Shown here: piece by piece, positions 1-7,949 of the stretch
Layout: each line of letters begins with the position of its first letter
Numbering within the stretch: position 1 is the stretch's first letter
Origin: Dolichospermum sp. DET69
GTDB lineage: Bacteria > Cyanobacteriota > Cyanobacteriia > Cyanobacteriales > Nostocaceae
NCBI GenBank assembly: GCA_017355425.1
Contig: CP070233.1
Coordinates: 2,149,501 to 2,213,500 of the forward strand
Length of the DNA stretch: 64,000 nt
Direction: 5' to 3'
Translations under genes and position numbers: made by a program
Notes under the pieces: model-generated
Databases searched by the model: none
Told to the model about the DNA's origin: nothing
What the model saw: only the letters and a program-made list of their open reading frames with translations

Positions 1-116
1 TCACACTGTATTTTGGAGATCATGTCACCATAGTTCGTAACCCAAAAGATGAACTCAAAACCGGCACTTTTCAAGCTATGTTAAATCAGTTGGGAATTGC
101 AGAACATGAAATTTAA
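1..116 (+). CDS. hicA: HicA-type toxin, C-terminal part only
   Basis: The gene enters from the left edge in the frame whose codons start at position 3 and stops with TAA at 114-116. The visible tail has the HicA/YcfA pattern of a His in a beta strand (DHVTIV), a polar loop, then KTGTFQAMLNQLGI near the end. HicA proteins are small double-stranded-RNA-binding-fold mRNA interferases. The stop lies next to the start of a HicB gene, the usual hicA-hicB order. The start and catalytic region lie outside the window. Confidence 0.6.
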   Translation, partial: TLYFGDHVTIVRNPKDELKTGTFQAMLNQLGIAEHEI

Positions 117-126
117 CACTGGGATT

Positions 127-579
127 ATGATGATTAGATTTGTATATCCAGCCCTACTCACTGCCGATCAAAAAGATGGTGGCTTTGTAGTGACATTTCG
201 TGACTTACCAGAAGCGATTACTCAAGGTGATTCCTTAGAACAAGCATTAAATGAAGCTGCTGACTGCTTAGAAGAATCCATTGCCATGCGTATTGATGAT
301 AAGCTAGAAATCCCCCAACCTTCACAACTCAAACATGGGGAGTATTTAGTAGCCGTACCAGCACAAACAGCCTTAAAAGCGGCACTAAATCTAGCAATGC
401 GTGAAAAAGGTATGAGTAAAGTTGAACTTGCTAATACTCTTAATATCCATGAAAAGGAAGTCAGACGTATCCTAGATCCTCACCACGTCACAAAATTATC
501 TACAATGGAACGGACTCTGGTGGTACTCGGACAACGAATAGAATTAATTACAAGTCAGTGCAAATTCACGCCGGCTTGA
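127..579 (+). CDS. hicB: HicB-family antitoxin with C-terminal HTH
   Basis: About 150 residues. The N-terminal half is a HicB partial RNase-H-like fold (YPALLTADQKDGGFVVTFRDLPEAI), ending with the typical IPQPS stretch. The C-terminal half (KGMSKVELANTLNIHEKEVRRILDP) is a helix-turn-helix that would bind the operon promoter. It follows a HicA tail on the same strand, so the pair is a type II toxin-antitoxin module. The ATG at 127 fits the family start; an in-frame ATG at 106 would overlap the hicA stop and remains possible. Autoregulation is expected from the family. Confidence 0.8.
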   Translation: MMIRFVYPALLTADQKDGGFVVTFRDLPEAITQGDSLEQALNEAADCLEESIAMRIDDKLEIPQPSQLKHGEYLVAVPAQTALKAALNLAMREKGMSKVELANTLNIHEKEVRRILDPHHVTKLSTMERTLVVLGQRIELITSQCKFTPA

Positions 580-607
580 AAACTTTAGCTTAGTCAGCAG
601 AAGCTTT

Positions 608-817
608 TTAAGCTATTTTTTGTAGTGTTTGGGGCTGGGGTAGGGGCTTGCCTATTGTTTCATAGCCATACAGCAAATCTTCTAAAACTTCCTTGGCATT
701 TTCCAGTGCTTCTTCATAGCTTCCACCGTGTGTCCGCGCATATTTTCCCCATTCAGGTAAAAAAGCAATATATGCTTGATCCTCTTCAGACCACTGAATC
801 AAAATACTATATTTCAT
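608..817 (-). CDS. hicB: Short HicB-family antitoxin
   Basis: This 69-residue protein has the compact HicB core: MKYSILIQWSEEDQAYIAFLPEW, a GSYEEALENAKEVL helix, and GKPLPQPQ at the end. It lacks the HTH tail of the neighbouring HicB at 127-579. It lies 14 bp downstream of a HicA gene on the same strand, giving a complete hicA-hicB pair that converges on the first module. HicB proteins neutralise HicA by direct binding. Confidence 0.8.
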   Translation of the reverse strand: MKYSILIQWSEEDQAYIAFLPEWGKYARTHGGSYEEALENAKEVLEDLLYGYETIGKPLPQPQTLQKIA

Positions 818-831
818 AGTTCATCCTTTTC

Positions 832-1038
832 TTATAATTGCTCGAGTTCTTTTATACTTTCTATTATATCCTTCTCCTGATAAGGTTTTGCATCCTTGCT
901 GTCTTTGCCAGAGAGAACTACAGGTTGTAGTAGAAGTGGATGAATCCAGTAAGAATGACTACCTTTTCCCCGTTTGGGTAAGAGCGTAAATCCTGCTTTC
1001 TGCAACATCTGTTTCAATTCTCTAACTTTTTTGGGCAT
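832..1038 (-). CDS. hicA: HicA-family mRNA interferase toxin
   Basis: A 68-residue protein of typical HicA size. It has the KVRELKQMLQKAGF helix, a GKGSHSYW segment carrying the expected catalytic His, then a strand and a C-terminal IKELEQL helix. HicA cleaves mRNA and is held in check by HicB. It is transcribed ahead of the short HicB gene at 608-817 with a 14-bp gap, suggesting one operon. The sequence looks intact. Confidence 0.8.
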   Translation of the reverse strand: MPKKVRELKQMLQKAGFTLLPKRGKGSHSYWIHPLLLQPVVLSGKDSKDAKPYQEKDIIESIKELEQL

Positions 1039-1135
1039 TTAATATTACCAGTAGTGATAAATTAGGAATATAAACCACAAAAAATCCCCTGAAAAGATGT
1101 AAAAACAATCCTTTTAGGGGAAAATTATTAAGAAA

Positions 1136-2881
1136 CTACGCTGGGTAAATTCTTAACCGCCGATTGGGTTCATCGCCAAAACTATCAGATTTGAGGCGAT
1201 AATGTTCTACCAACTCATGCTGCATTTTTCGCACTTGGGAAGAACGGGGTAATAATTCCACAGGCTGACCTTTAGGGATGACAATTTGCTCTACAGCAAG
1301 TCGAGCTTCCTCCAAAGCGTCCATTTCATCATCACCACCGTTGTGTAGTAACAGTTGTAATTCGCGGTCGTCGCCAATATCTGGATCATCAATATTCAGT
1401 AATCGGCGTAAACTACGAGTAATTTGAGGAATTGTACTAGACTTAATTACATGGATAGGTAAATGACGGGACTTAGCCATTTGTCTTAACTTAGCGTGAT
1501 TCTTGACGTGCGATCGCAAAGCCAGAATAGCATCAGCACCATCTAAGTCTTTTGTCAATATCACAGGCAAAGTTAGCACATTAATCACCTGTTCCAGTTG
1601 GTGACGACTCACCCCATAGGGGTAAATGTACAGTGGTAAATCTTCCCCATTAGGACCTGCTTGTTTGCGGCTGGTAAAATCAAAACTTTCTGAGTAATTG
1701 AAAGATTCATCCAACAACCGGTCAAATTCACTACGTCCCGTTGGTCTTTCCCTATCCAGAGATAAAGGTGGTAAAGCCACCATTTGTCCAGAAGAACGCC
1801 AACCATTCGGTTTAGCAGCTAAGAAAGAATCTTCCACATTAGCAACGTGACCATTGCCATTGCTATTACCACCATTGACTACAGCCAACTGTCTAGCAAC
1901 AGCAACCTTGCCATGATCATCAACAGTTCTAGTTTGTGGGGTAGGTTGACGACCACGTAAAAGACTATCAACCGTATCAGCCACACATTCATGAACTACC
2001 CAGCGTTGCCGTTCCATCATTTCCACAGCAATCTCAAAAGTCGGTGGAGCTTTGCGTTCCAAAACCGTCTTTTGCGAACCACGCCGTCTAGCCTCATCAT
2101 CTCCCAGCGTCACAGCCTGAATACCACCAACCAAATCACATAGAGTGGGATTTTTAATCAGGTTTTCAATCTGATTACCGTGAGCAGTTCCTATCAATTG
2201 CACCCCCCGTTCGGCAATTGTCCGCGCTGCTAAAGCTTCTAATTCCGTACCAATTTCATCAATGATAATGACTTCAGGCATATGGTTTTCCACAGCCTCA
2301 ATCATCACTTGATGTTGTAATTCTGGTTTAGAAACTTGCATCCGTCTGGCACGACCAATAGCCGGGTGAGCAACATCACCATCCCCAGCAATTTCGTTAG
2401 ATGTGTCAATAATAACCACTCGCTTATTTAACTCATCTGCCAACACACGGGCAATTTCTCTTAAAGCCGTGGTTTTACCAACACCTGGACGACCTAGCAT
2501 GAGAAGTGATTGACCAGTTTCCACCAAATCGCGGATCATGGCAATTGTTCCGAATACCGCCCGGCCGACACGACAAGTTAAGCCAATAATCTTACCACTA
2601 CGGTTGCGGATAGCACTGATGCGATGCAAAGTTTGCTCAATTCCTGCCCGATTATCCCCCCCAAAATTTCCCACTCGTTGAATGCAATCATCTATCTGGG
2701 CTTGAGTAACTGGTGTTTCGCTCAGATACTCCGCTACATGGGGAAACCGAGCTTCTGGACGACGGCCTAAATCCAAAACCACTTCCACTAAATTATCTCC
2801 GTTAGGATGATTCTCTAGTTTTTCTTGGAGGTCTTGGGGCAAAATGTCTAACAACTTTTGGAGATCTTCTGTCATCGTCAT
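1136..2881 (-). CDS. Ycf45-like AAA ATPase with R3H-type C-terminus
   Basis: 581 residues. A SpoIIIAA/Ycf45-type P-loop ATPase domain occupies roughly 80-300, with Walker A GRPGVGKTT at 130-138 and a Walker B-like EVIIIDEIG followed by a TAHG motif. A low-complexity Asn/Gly linker follows near residue 340. The C-terminal part ends in a basic segment typical of R3H nucleic-acid-binding domains. Such proteins are conserved in cyanobacteria and plastids; a role in single-stranded nucleic acid binding is inferred from the R3H domain only. It lies just downstream of ldpA on the same strand (45 bp) and may be co-transcribed. Confidence 0.8.
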   Translation of the reverse strand: MTMTEDLQKLLDILPQDLQEKLENHPNGDNLVEVVLDLGRRPEARFPHVAEYLSETPVTQAQIDDCIQRVGNFGGDNRAGIEQTLHRISAIRNRSGKIIGLTCRVGRAVFGTIAMIRDLVETGQSLLMLGRPGVGKTTALREIARVLADELNKRVVIIDTSNEIAGDGDVAHPAIGRARRMQVSKPELQHQVMIEAVENHMPEVIIIDEIGTELEALAARTIAERGVQLIGTAHGNQIENLIKNPTLCDLVGGIQAVTLGDDEARRRGSQKTVLERKAPPTFEIAVEMMERQRWVVHECVADTVDSLLRGRQPTPQTRTVDDHGKVAVARQLAVVNGGNSNGNGHVANVEDSFLAAKPNGWRSSGQMVALPPLSLDRERPTGRSEFDRLLDESFNYSESFDFTSRKQAGPNGEDLPLYIYPYGVSRHQLEQVINVLTLPVILTKDLDGADAILALRSHVKNHAKLRQMAKSRHLPIHVIKSSTIPQITRSLRRLLNIDDPDIGDDRELQLLLHNGGDDEMDALEEARLAVEQIVIPKGQPVELLPRSSQVRKMQHELVEHYRLKSDSFGDEPNRRLRIYPA

Positions 2882-2926
2882 GGCAATAATTGGTGACTGA
2901 CGTTTTTAGAGATATGGTTGGAGCGA

Positions 2927-4102
2927 TTAGCGTGACCGCCCAGACTTAATCTGGGAAACGAGATCATGGGCAAGCCTTACAGCCTCCCACAGCAATTCCG
3001 GTTCTGCTTCTAAGCGGATGTTACTTTGACTATCAGTGTTAATTACCTCCTTACTTTCTAACTGGTCAAGAATGGGTGACAGCAATACACGGGCGTAGCT
3101 ACCATAGGCAACCCCAGCGATTTTGGATTTTGGATTTTGGATTTTGGATTTTAGATTGTGTTCTTCTAATCCAAAATCTAAAATCGGCAATCCAAAATCA
3201 TTGAGCAGTCCCATAGCCTTTAATTTAGGGACGGTGTAGCTATTAGTGCCACCGGCTAACTGCACATATCCCGGTAGGTTTGCTGTCAAAACTTTTTGTC
3301 CTAATTTGACTGTGGCTATGGTAGTACCATCACCAATATCACCACTCATAGAACGGCCATCTGTTTGCCAAATTAAAAACTGGGGACGGGGAACAATTAA
3401 ATCATAAATTGCTTTTAAGTAATCAATTAGTCCTTCACCATCGTTACAACTGATGGCTACTAACTTTAATTTATCTGCCCAAGGTGTCATCGCTGCCCAT
3501 AACCGTTGGAATTCTGCCAACCGCCCCACTTGAGTATGAATTTCTACGGCTTCTATTCCCGTTGACATAATCAATGGTACGATCTCCCTTGGGGTTGACA
3601 CATAAGATTTTGTATAAATTATACGATAAGGACAGATAGGAATGCAACGGCCACAGCCATAACATTTTTGAGCAATTACTCCGGAAACATCATCTTTGGT
3701 ATTGTTAAATGAAATTGCTTGGGCTGGACAAATTTTCTCACATGGTCTGGAACAATCACTAGGACAGTCCTGAGAATTAAACTCAGCTTTCCTGAAATGG
3801 GGATCTTCGCCATCATTGAGACTGACCATTAACAAAGGCAAATCACCTGTAAAGGCAAAACCTCGCTTCTGGGCATCATCTGCCAAACTTTTAGCTACTA
3901 GTAAGGCTTCTTGAGTAGCAGCAATGACCGCCGGATCTGCTGCAACATCTATACAGTCAGCACCAGCCAAAGTATAGGCCAATGTTAAGTTTCTGACCGC
4001 AGGAAGGTGTTGGAAACTGGCTCCGCAAATCAATTTGAACCAGTTGCCATGTTTTAGGGATTGTAAAGGGGTTAATAAATCAGTCACGTTTCCATTATGC
4101 AA
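2927..4102 (-). CDS. ldpA: LdpA, light-dependent period Fe-S protein
   Basis: 391 residues. Two ferredoxin-like Cys clusters are visible: CPSDCSRPCEKICP around 113-126 and CYGCGRCIPICP around 147-158, enough for two 4Fe-4S centres. The rest matches cyanobacterial LdpA, a redox-sensing protein that feeds light and quinone state to the Kai circadian clock. Residues near 310-330 (NLKSKIQNPKSKIAG) are encoded by a heptameric repeat and its inverted partner, an insertion not expected in the family. The reading frame stays open through it, so the protein is probably still made. Confidence 0.85.
   Translation of the reverse strand: MHNGNVTDLLTPLQSLKHGNWFKLICGASFQHLPAVRNLTLAYTLAGADCIDVAADPAVIAATQEALLVAKSLADDAQKRGFAFTGDLPLLMVSLNDGEDPHFRKAEFNSQDCPSDCSRPCEKICPAQAISFNNTKDDVSGVIAQKCYGCGRCIPICPYRIIYTKSYVSTPREIVPLIMSTGIEAVEIHTQVGRLAEFQRLWAAMTPWADKLKLVAISCNDGEGLIDYLKAIYDLIVPRPQFLIWQTDGRSMSGDIGDGTTIATVKLGQKVLTANLPGYVQLAGGTNSYTVPKLKAMGLLNDFGLPILDFGLEEHNLKSKIQNPKSKIAGVAYGSYARVLLSPILDQLESKEVINTDSQSNIRLEAEPELLWEAVRLAHDLVSQIKSGRSR
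3121..3199. repeat. Heptamer repeat and inverted copy inside ldpA
   Basis: Four to five repeats of a TTTTGGA unit at 3121-3157 are followed by an inverted partner (AATCCAAAATC type) at about 3168-3199, so the RNA could form a hairpin. Similar heptameric short tandem repeats lie between genes elsewhere in this window; this one is in frame inside ldpA and adds Lys/Ser/Ile/Pro-rich residues. Confidence 0.8.
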
Positions 4103-4217
4103 TTATTCCACTGGAAATTGCAGCCTGTGATCAGGAAAATTTAGATTTTTTTTGTTACTAGCTTTATATCAGTACAACGCGATTTTGTGAGGTCGCATCA
4201 AAATTTGGATATTTTAG

Positions 4218-4382
4218 GGGCAAAATTGTGGTTTAGCTACACGAATTGTCGAAAATTTTCCCGTAGCGACAGAAGAATTACCCCCTTGTTCTATTCGTCG
4301 AGATTGTCGCTGGTGGCAACAAGAAGGCAAAATTGCTTGTATGCGTTATCCGCAAGTTATTACAGATCCGCATTTAGTATAG
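4218..4382 (+). pseudogene. Remnant of a Cys-containing conserved protein
   Basis: An open frame without an ATG runs from 4218 to a TAG at 4380-4382 and encodes 54 residues with a coding-like texture: RIVENFPVATEELPPCSIRRD, then CRWWQQEGKIACMRYPQV. Four Cys residues suggest a lost metal-binding protein tail. A stop at 4215-4217 closes the frame upstream, so only a 3' end remains. I do not recognise the family with certainty. It could be a very short gene with a non-ATG start, but decay is more likely. Confidence 0.35.
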
Positions 4383-4531
4383 ATAAAGGCAAGGCAGAGT
4401 CTTGAGTAATTCATTCCAATACAGAGTATGGGAAAGAGAATAATGCTGATTCTGAGAATATTTACAAATATTTGTTGATATAATATAATTTTTATATCAC
4501 AAATAATGCTATTTCCGTTTCATATCAGGAT

Positions 4532-4702
4532 TCAGAGGGTGTTTGAAAAGTATTAAATAAAACCAATAATCTCCAAAAACCTAACCCCCCTTCCCCCCTT
4601 CCCTACGAGGGAAGGGGGGTTTCAAAGCCTCTCCCCGCTTCGGGGAGAGGTTTACAAGAGGGATTAATTTATACCTTGAAAACTTTTAAAACATCCTCTC
4701 AG
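4532..4702. mobile_element. MITE-like element with terminal inverted repeats
   Basis: The ends are imperfect inverted repeats of about 20 bp (CAGAGGGTGTTTGAAAAGT at 4533; the complement of ACTTTTAAAACATCCTCTCA ending near 4702). Inside are two GC-rich hairpins, one CCCTTCC/GGAAGGG-based and one CCTCTCCCC/GGGGAGAGG. No ORF of substance. Single ends of the same type recur near 13263 and in the element around 25.6-26.0 kb. Confidence 0.55.
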
Positions 4703-4827
4703 AATTGCGATAGCGCAAGCGCTGACTTGTCAGTTCGCTATTTACCATTTTTGGTGACGTACTCCACACACTCCCTTTCAGGTGAGTGTGGGCAACGAGC
4801 GTGACTCCTAATCCGGACATTAACTGA

Positions 4828-4855
4828 GTAGGGGCGTATTGCAATACGCCCCTAC
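4828..4855. repeat. Perfect 28-bp palindrome
   Basis: GTAGGGGCGTATTG is followed directly by its reverse complement, giving a perfect 28-bp palindrome in the non-coding stretch before the mazEF-like pair. The surrounding region (4703-5129) has no convincing gene; open frames there are repeat-derived. Confidence 0.8.
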
Positions 4856-5129
4856 GCCGTGCGCCCCACGGTTCTTTAGTTTTGAGATTTGTTTTTTGTT
4901 TTGTAGGCTGCATTTGGAGCATTTAATTGGACTACACCTACTCTGGTCATAATAACATAAAATCAATATTTTGTTCGTTTCGTCGCTGTAGCCTTCTTTG
5001 TTTTCGCTACGCTCAAATACAATTTGGGCTACGCAACTCAACTCACGCGCATTCATCCCACGCTCCGGTATAGTGAGACGTGGGGCTTCTGCTGATTAAG
5101 CTAAAGTTAAGAATAAAGGAATTACCAAT

Positions 5130-5387
5130 ATGAATACACTTAGAAGCAAGATAGTACAACGTTTGGAAGTTATTCCTGATGATAAGTTACAAGAAGTTAT
5201 GAGCTTTTTAAATTATCTGGTGTGGCAAAACGAAAATCCTCAAACTCAAGAAGATACAGACTGGCTAGAAAGCGACTTGTCAGGCTTAGAAAACTATGAA
5301 CCCTATGAATGGCAAGAAGGGGAACTACAAGAGGGTCTACCTGTTAAATTTATTGTTGAAACAGGAAAAATTAAGATAAGTATATGA
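5130..5387 (+). CDS. MazE-position antitoxin-like protein
   Basis: 85 residues, acidic in the middle, beginning with a helix (LRSKIVQRLEVIPDDKLQEVMSFLNYLV) of the DUF2281-like kind often found in front of PemK/MazF genes in cyanobacteria. Its stop overlaps the start of the MazF-like gene by 4 bp (ATGA at 5384-5387), which implies translational coupling. The antitoxin role is inferred from size, charge and position. A purine-rich stretch (AAAGGA) precedes the ATG. Confidence 0.6.
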   Translation: MNTLRSKIVQRLEVIPDDKLQEVMSFLNYLVWQNENPQTQEDTDWLESDLSGLENYEPYEWQEGELQEGLPVKFIVETGKIKISI

Positions 5388-5668
5388 CAGAGCATATTTT
5401 ACAAATTGGCGATGTCGTAACCGCAAAATTTCCTAGTCAACTTCCCAGTGGGAGAGAGCAAGAAGGTTTCAGACCTGCAATTATTGTAGGGCTTCCCAGT
5501 CGTTTAGGAAAACTACGGTTTCCTGTTGTTTTCGTTGTACCAATGACAACAGATCGAGGGCAAGAATGGGCTATGAACTCTCCTGAGTTATATATGCAAT
5601 TTTCCGCTGGTGTAGCTGGATTAAAATCACCGTCAATAGGTCAGCAATTGATATTTTGGGTTCTGTAG
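5384..5668 (+). pseudogene. MazF/PemK-family toxin, truncated 3' end
   Basis: The N-terminal fold is clear: GDVVTAKFPSQLPSGREQEGFRPAIIVG, then FPVVFVVPMT, then SPSIGQQL. MazF/PemK proteins are ribosome-independent mRNA interferases. After SIGQQL, where the family continues for some 20-30 residues, the frame runs into the tail of the opposite-strand HTH gene and stops after IFWVL. About 88 of 94 residues are authentic, and the lost C-terminal helix is usually part of the dimer, so activity is doubtful. Confidence 0.7.
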
Positions 5669-6179
5669 CTGATTTTGGGCTATTTTGTCCATCATGACTG
5701 GGTTTCGGTCGAGTGGATAAGCCCATTTGTTTGAGAAGTCGCTTAAAGTGGCGATCGCTCACTTCAAAGCCAAATTCTTCGCATAGATGTTTCTGCAACC
5801 AGTTCACTGTCCAGCGTCGAAAAGCATAACCATAATCACGAGGATTACTGCTCACTAATTCTTTTAACCGTTCTAAATACTCGTCATTTACAGATTTAGG
5901 GCGACCAATCGGACAATCTTGCCATTGATGTGCCATCCCTGTCCGCGCTATGTGTATCCAATGTCTGGCTGTTGCCGCACAACATCCCAAAATTTGACAA
6001 ATTTCTGTTTGTGTTCTTCTCTCATCTGCCAACAACATGATTTGAATCCGTTGACGGTAGGACTCAAGGCAATATTCTTGTAATTTTTTTTGTAGCAGTT
6101 GGCGCTGAAAAGGTGTTAAAAACTTACATGAAAAATTGCTTTGCTCTGTGTTACTAATTGTGTCTTGATATTTATACAT
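5571..6179 (-). CDS. HTH protein (transposase-like N-domain), 3'-truncated
   Basis: 202 residues. Residues about 25-160 carry two winged/HTH units as in IS630-type transposases and their stand-alone relatives: QTEICQILGCCAATARHWI, then RPKSVNDEYLERLKELV, YGYAFRRWTVNWLQKHL and SDRHFKRLLKQMGLSTR. No DDE catalytic domain follows. The last 20 or so residues (LTVILIQLHQRKIAYITQESS) are antisense mazF, so the original 3' end was lost at the same junction that truncates the toxin. Whether it is still functional is unclear. Confidence 0.6.
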   Translation of the reverse strand: MYKYQDTISNTEQSNFSCKFLTPFQRQLLQKKLQEYCLESYRQRIQIMLLADERRTQTEICQILGCCAATARHWIHIARTGMAHQWQDCPIGRPKSVNDEYLERLKELVSSNPRDYGYAFRRWTVNWLQKHLCEEFGFEVSDRHFKRLLKQMGLSTRPKPSHDGQNSPKSATEPKISIADLLTVILIQLHQRKIAYITQESS

Positions 6180-6243
6180 AAATGGTTCAAAATCTCAACA
6201 ACTAAACCAGGTAGTCATCATTTCTGCCTATCAATGAGCGCTA

Positions 6244-6349
6244 TACAGCACTTCCCGATGTTATGAGGTACAAGAACCCCACCCCCAACCCCCTCCCCGC
6301 AAGCGATGAGGGGGCTAAGATGTACCTCATAAGAGCGGAAACCGCTGTA
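6244..6349. mobile_element. 106-bp MITE, copy 1
   Basis: It begins TACAGCACTT and ends CCGCTGTA, is exactly 106 bp, and has a GC-rich centre (CCCCACCCCCAACCCC ... GAGGGGGCT). TA occurs at both ends, as expected for an IS630/Tc1-type TA target duplication. The same element recurs at 14695, 39561 and 44713 at identical length. It carries no gene and would need a transposase in trans. Confidence 0.8.
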
Positions 6350-6406
6350 TTTCCATGTCTTGTTTTAAGAAGTGTATTGAATTACTATTACAGGCTTAAT
6401 ATACTA

Positions 6407-7192
6407 CTATGTATCAGCTATATCAATATTATTGCCAAGTTTAATCATTTTCCCCGCTTCTGTAACGGGAACTCTTGTATTCACACTCAACCTATAAAAA
6501 TGATTAAATTGCGCTGTATTTACATAATTTGGCAGAGTTGCTTGGCGTTTTTGTCCAAATATTTTCTGAAAGTTCGGGTAAACTTCCCCTGAGTAGGAAT
6601 CCCGCGTGGGGACTACACAACGTTGACAAGGGTTAATTGCTAAAAACTGGACATCTCCCACTTTAAAAGCGACTGTTTCCCCACTAGCAGCAAATAACCC
6701 ATCTTCCCAAAATGCGGGGACACCATCAATTTCAATATTCGCACGCATTCGCCGCCGCATTTCATCAACACTGATACCAGAGAACCAGGAAGCTACTTCT
6801 GTTAAAGTTGCGGTACTAATTATGGTTGCCCCTGGTGAATCTGTATCATCAGGAAAACCCATTACGGTATTTTGCTGTAATTGCACAGGAAAACCCAAAA
6901 AATCGCTGAAAGCTGCGGCTATTTCCGGACGTTCTCTGTCTAAATGAAAAACTTGTTCTGAATTTTTACCGGGAAACTTAATCCTTATCAGCCTTTGTTC
7001 TAGAGAAAAATTTGCACGCAACAAATGGATTTTGGCATGACGCTTACCATTGACAAACCTATTTTGTGTGTCAACAAATGCAAACTCTCGGTCATACTGA
7101 AGTGCGCCACGGTCGAGAATAGTTGCCTCGTCTACTTCTATACCATCTAGTGATTTAATTGGATATAGCAGAATTTTTCCTACATACGGCAT
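6407..7192 (-). CDS. MOSC-domain protein (molybdenum cofactor binding)
   Basis: 261 residues. An N-terminal beta-barrel (MPYVGKILLYPIKSLDGIEVDEATI) precedes a MOSC domain with the conserved Cys in NPCQRCVVPTRD near residue 190. MOSC proteins carry the molybdenum cofactor and act as sulfurases or N-oxygenated-compound reductases (YcbX/mARC type). The enzyme's substrate cannot be told from sequence. Length and both ends are normal for the family. Confidence 0.85.
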   Translation of the reverse strand: MPYVGKILLYPIKSLDGIEVDEATILDRGALQYDREFAFVDTQNRFVNGKRHAKIHLLRANFSLEQRLIRIKFPGKNSEQVFHLDRERPEIAAAFSDFLGFPVQLQQNTVMGFPDDTDSPGATIISTATLTEVASWFSGISVDEMRRRMRANIEIDGVPAFWEDGLFAASGETVAFKVGDVQFLAINPCQRCVVPTRDSYSGEVYPNFQKIFGQKRQATLPNYVNTAQFNHFYRLSVNTRVPVTEAGKMIKLGNNIDIADT

Positions 7193-7235
7193 ATTGGGAA
7201 CTGGTAATTGGGTAATTTTCTTTCTTATTTCTCAA

Positions 7236-7285
7236 TTTACCTGTTACCTGTTACCTCTTACCTGTTACCTGTTCCCTGTTCCCTA
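7236..7285. repeat. Heptamer tandem repeat (TTACCTG)
   Basis: Seven tandem heptamers, first TTACCTG then TTCCCTG, fill most of the 100-bp gap between lepB and the MOSC gene. This is the short tandemly repeated repetitive (STRR) sequence type common in heterocystous cyanobacteria. Confidence 0.85.
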
Positions 7286-7292
7286 TTTCTAA

Positions 7293-7949
7293 CTATGGCT
7301 TTGGAGACGAATAAGCAGGAGCTTTATCAATAGCACCCATTCTATCGAGAGGCCAAAAACGAACCACAGCCCGACCAATAATATTATTACGCGGAACAAC
7401 TCCCCAACAACGGCCATCAGAACTGTTAGGACGATTATCACCTAGCATTAAGTAAGAATTGGGCGGAATGATTACCGGTTGAGCTAAAAAAGGAGGCTGG
7501 AGTCCACTACTATTGCAAGCTTCCACCAATGTCCGCACTGAAGAGGATAGGTAAACATTTTCCTGTAGAGGCTTGCTGTTGATATATACTTTGCCCTCTC
7601 TCAGTTCTACTTTTTCACCAGGTAAGCCAATTAATCTTTTAATAAATGCTTCCCGTTCAGGATTATTCTGTATTTCTTGTGGTGGTAAAAATACTACTAT
7701 ATCTCCCCGTTCTGGGTTAGCAAATTTATACTTTACTTTATCAACAATAATTTTGTCTGCCAGCCACTGGTCTTTGACACCATGTAAGGTTGGTTCCATA
7801 GAACCAGTGGGAATCCAACGGGCTTCGGCGACAAAAGTACGAATTCCTAGAGCCAGAAAGATACTCAAGATCATCGTTTTACCTAGCTCTACTATCCAGG
7901 AATTATCGGGTTCTTGGCTAGAGTTTTTATCAGACGCTTGATTTTGCAT
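7293..7949 (-). CDS. lepB: Signal peptidase I
   Basis: 218 residues. A membrane anchor spans about 25-42, followed by box B with the catalytic Ser50 (PTGSMEPTL), the general base Lys104 in FIKRLIGLPGE, and GDNRPNSSDGRCWG near residue 170. It cleaves signal peptides from Sec and Tat substrates on the outer face of the plasma or thylakoid membrane. All catalytic boxes are intact and the length is usual for cyanobacterial LepB. Confidence 0.93.
   Translation of the reverse strand: MQNQASDKNSSQEPDNSWIVELGKTMILSIFLALGIRTFVAEARWIPTGSMEPTLHGVKDQWLADKIIVDKVKYKFANPERGDIVVFLPPQEIQNNPEREAFIKRLIGLPGEKVELREGKVYINSKPLQENVYLSSSVRTLVEACNSSGLQPPFLAQPVIIPPNSYLMLGDNRPNSSDGRCWGVVPRNNIIGRAVVRFWPLDRMGAIDKAPAYSSPKP

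Noticed and set aside
4686-5056. Two minus-strand ORFs of 78 codons
   Set aside because: They lie in palindromes and repeat-derived sequence, overlap each other, and have no protein-like composition.
6263-6592. Plus-strand ORF of 109 codons
   Set aside because: It starts in MITE copy 1 and then runs antisense to the MOSC gene.
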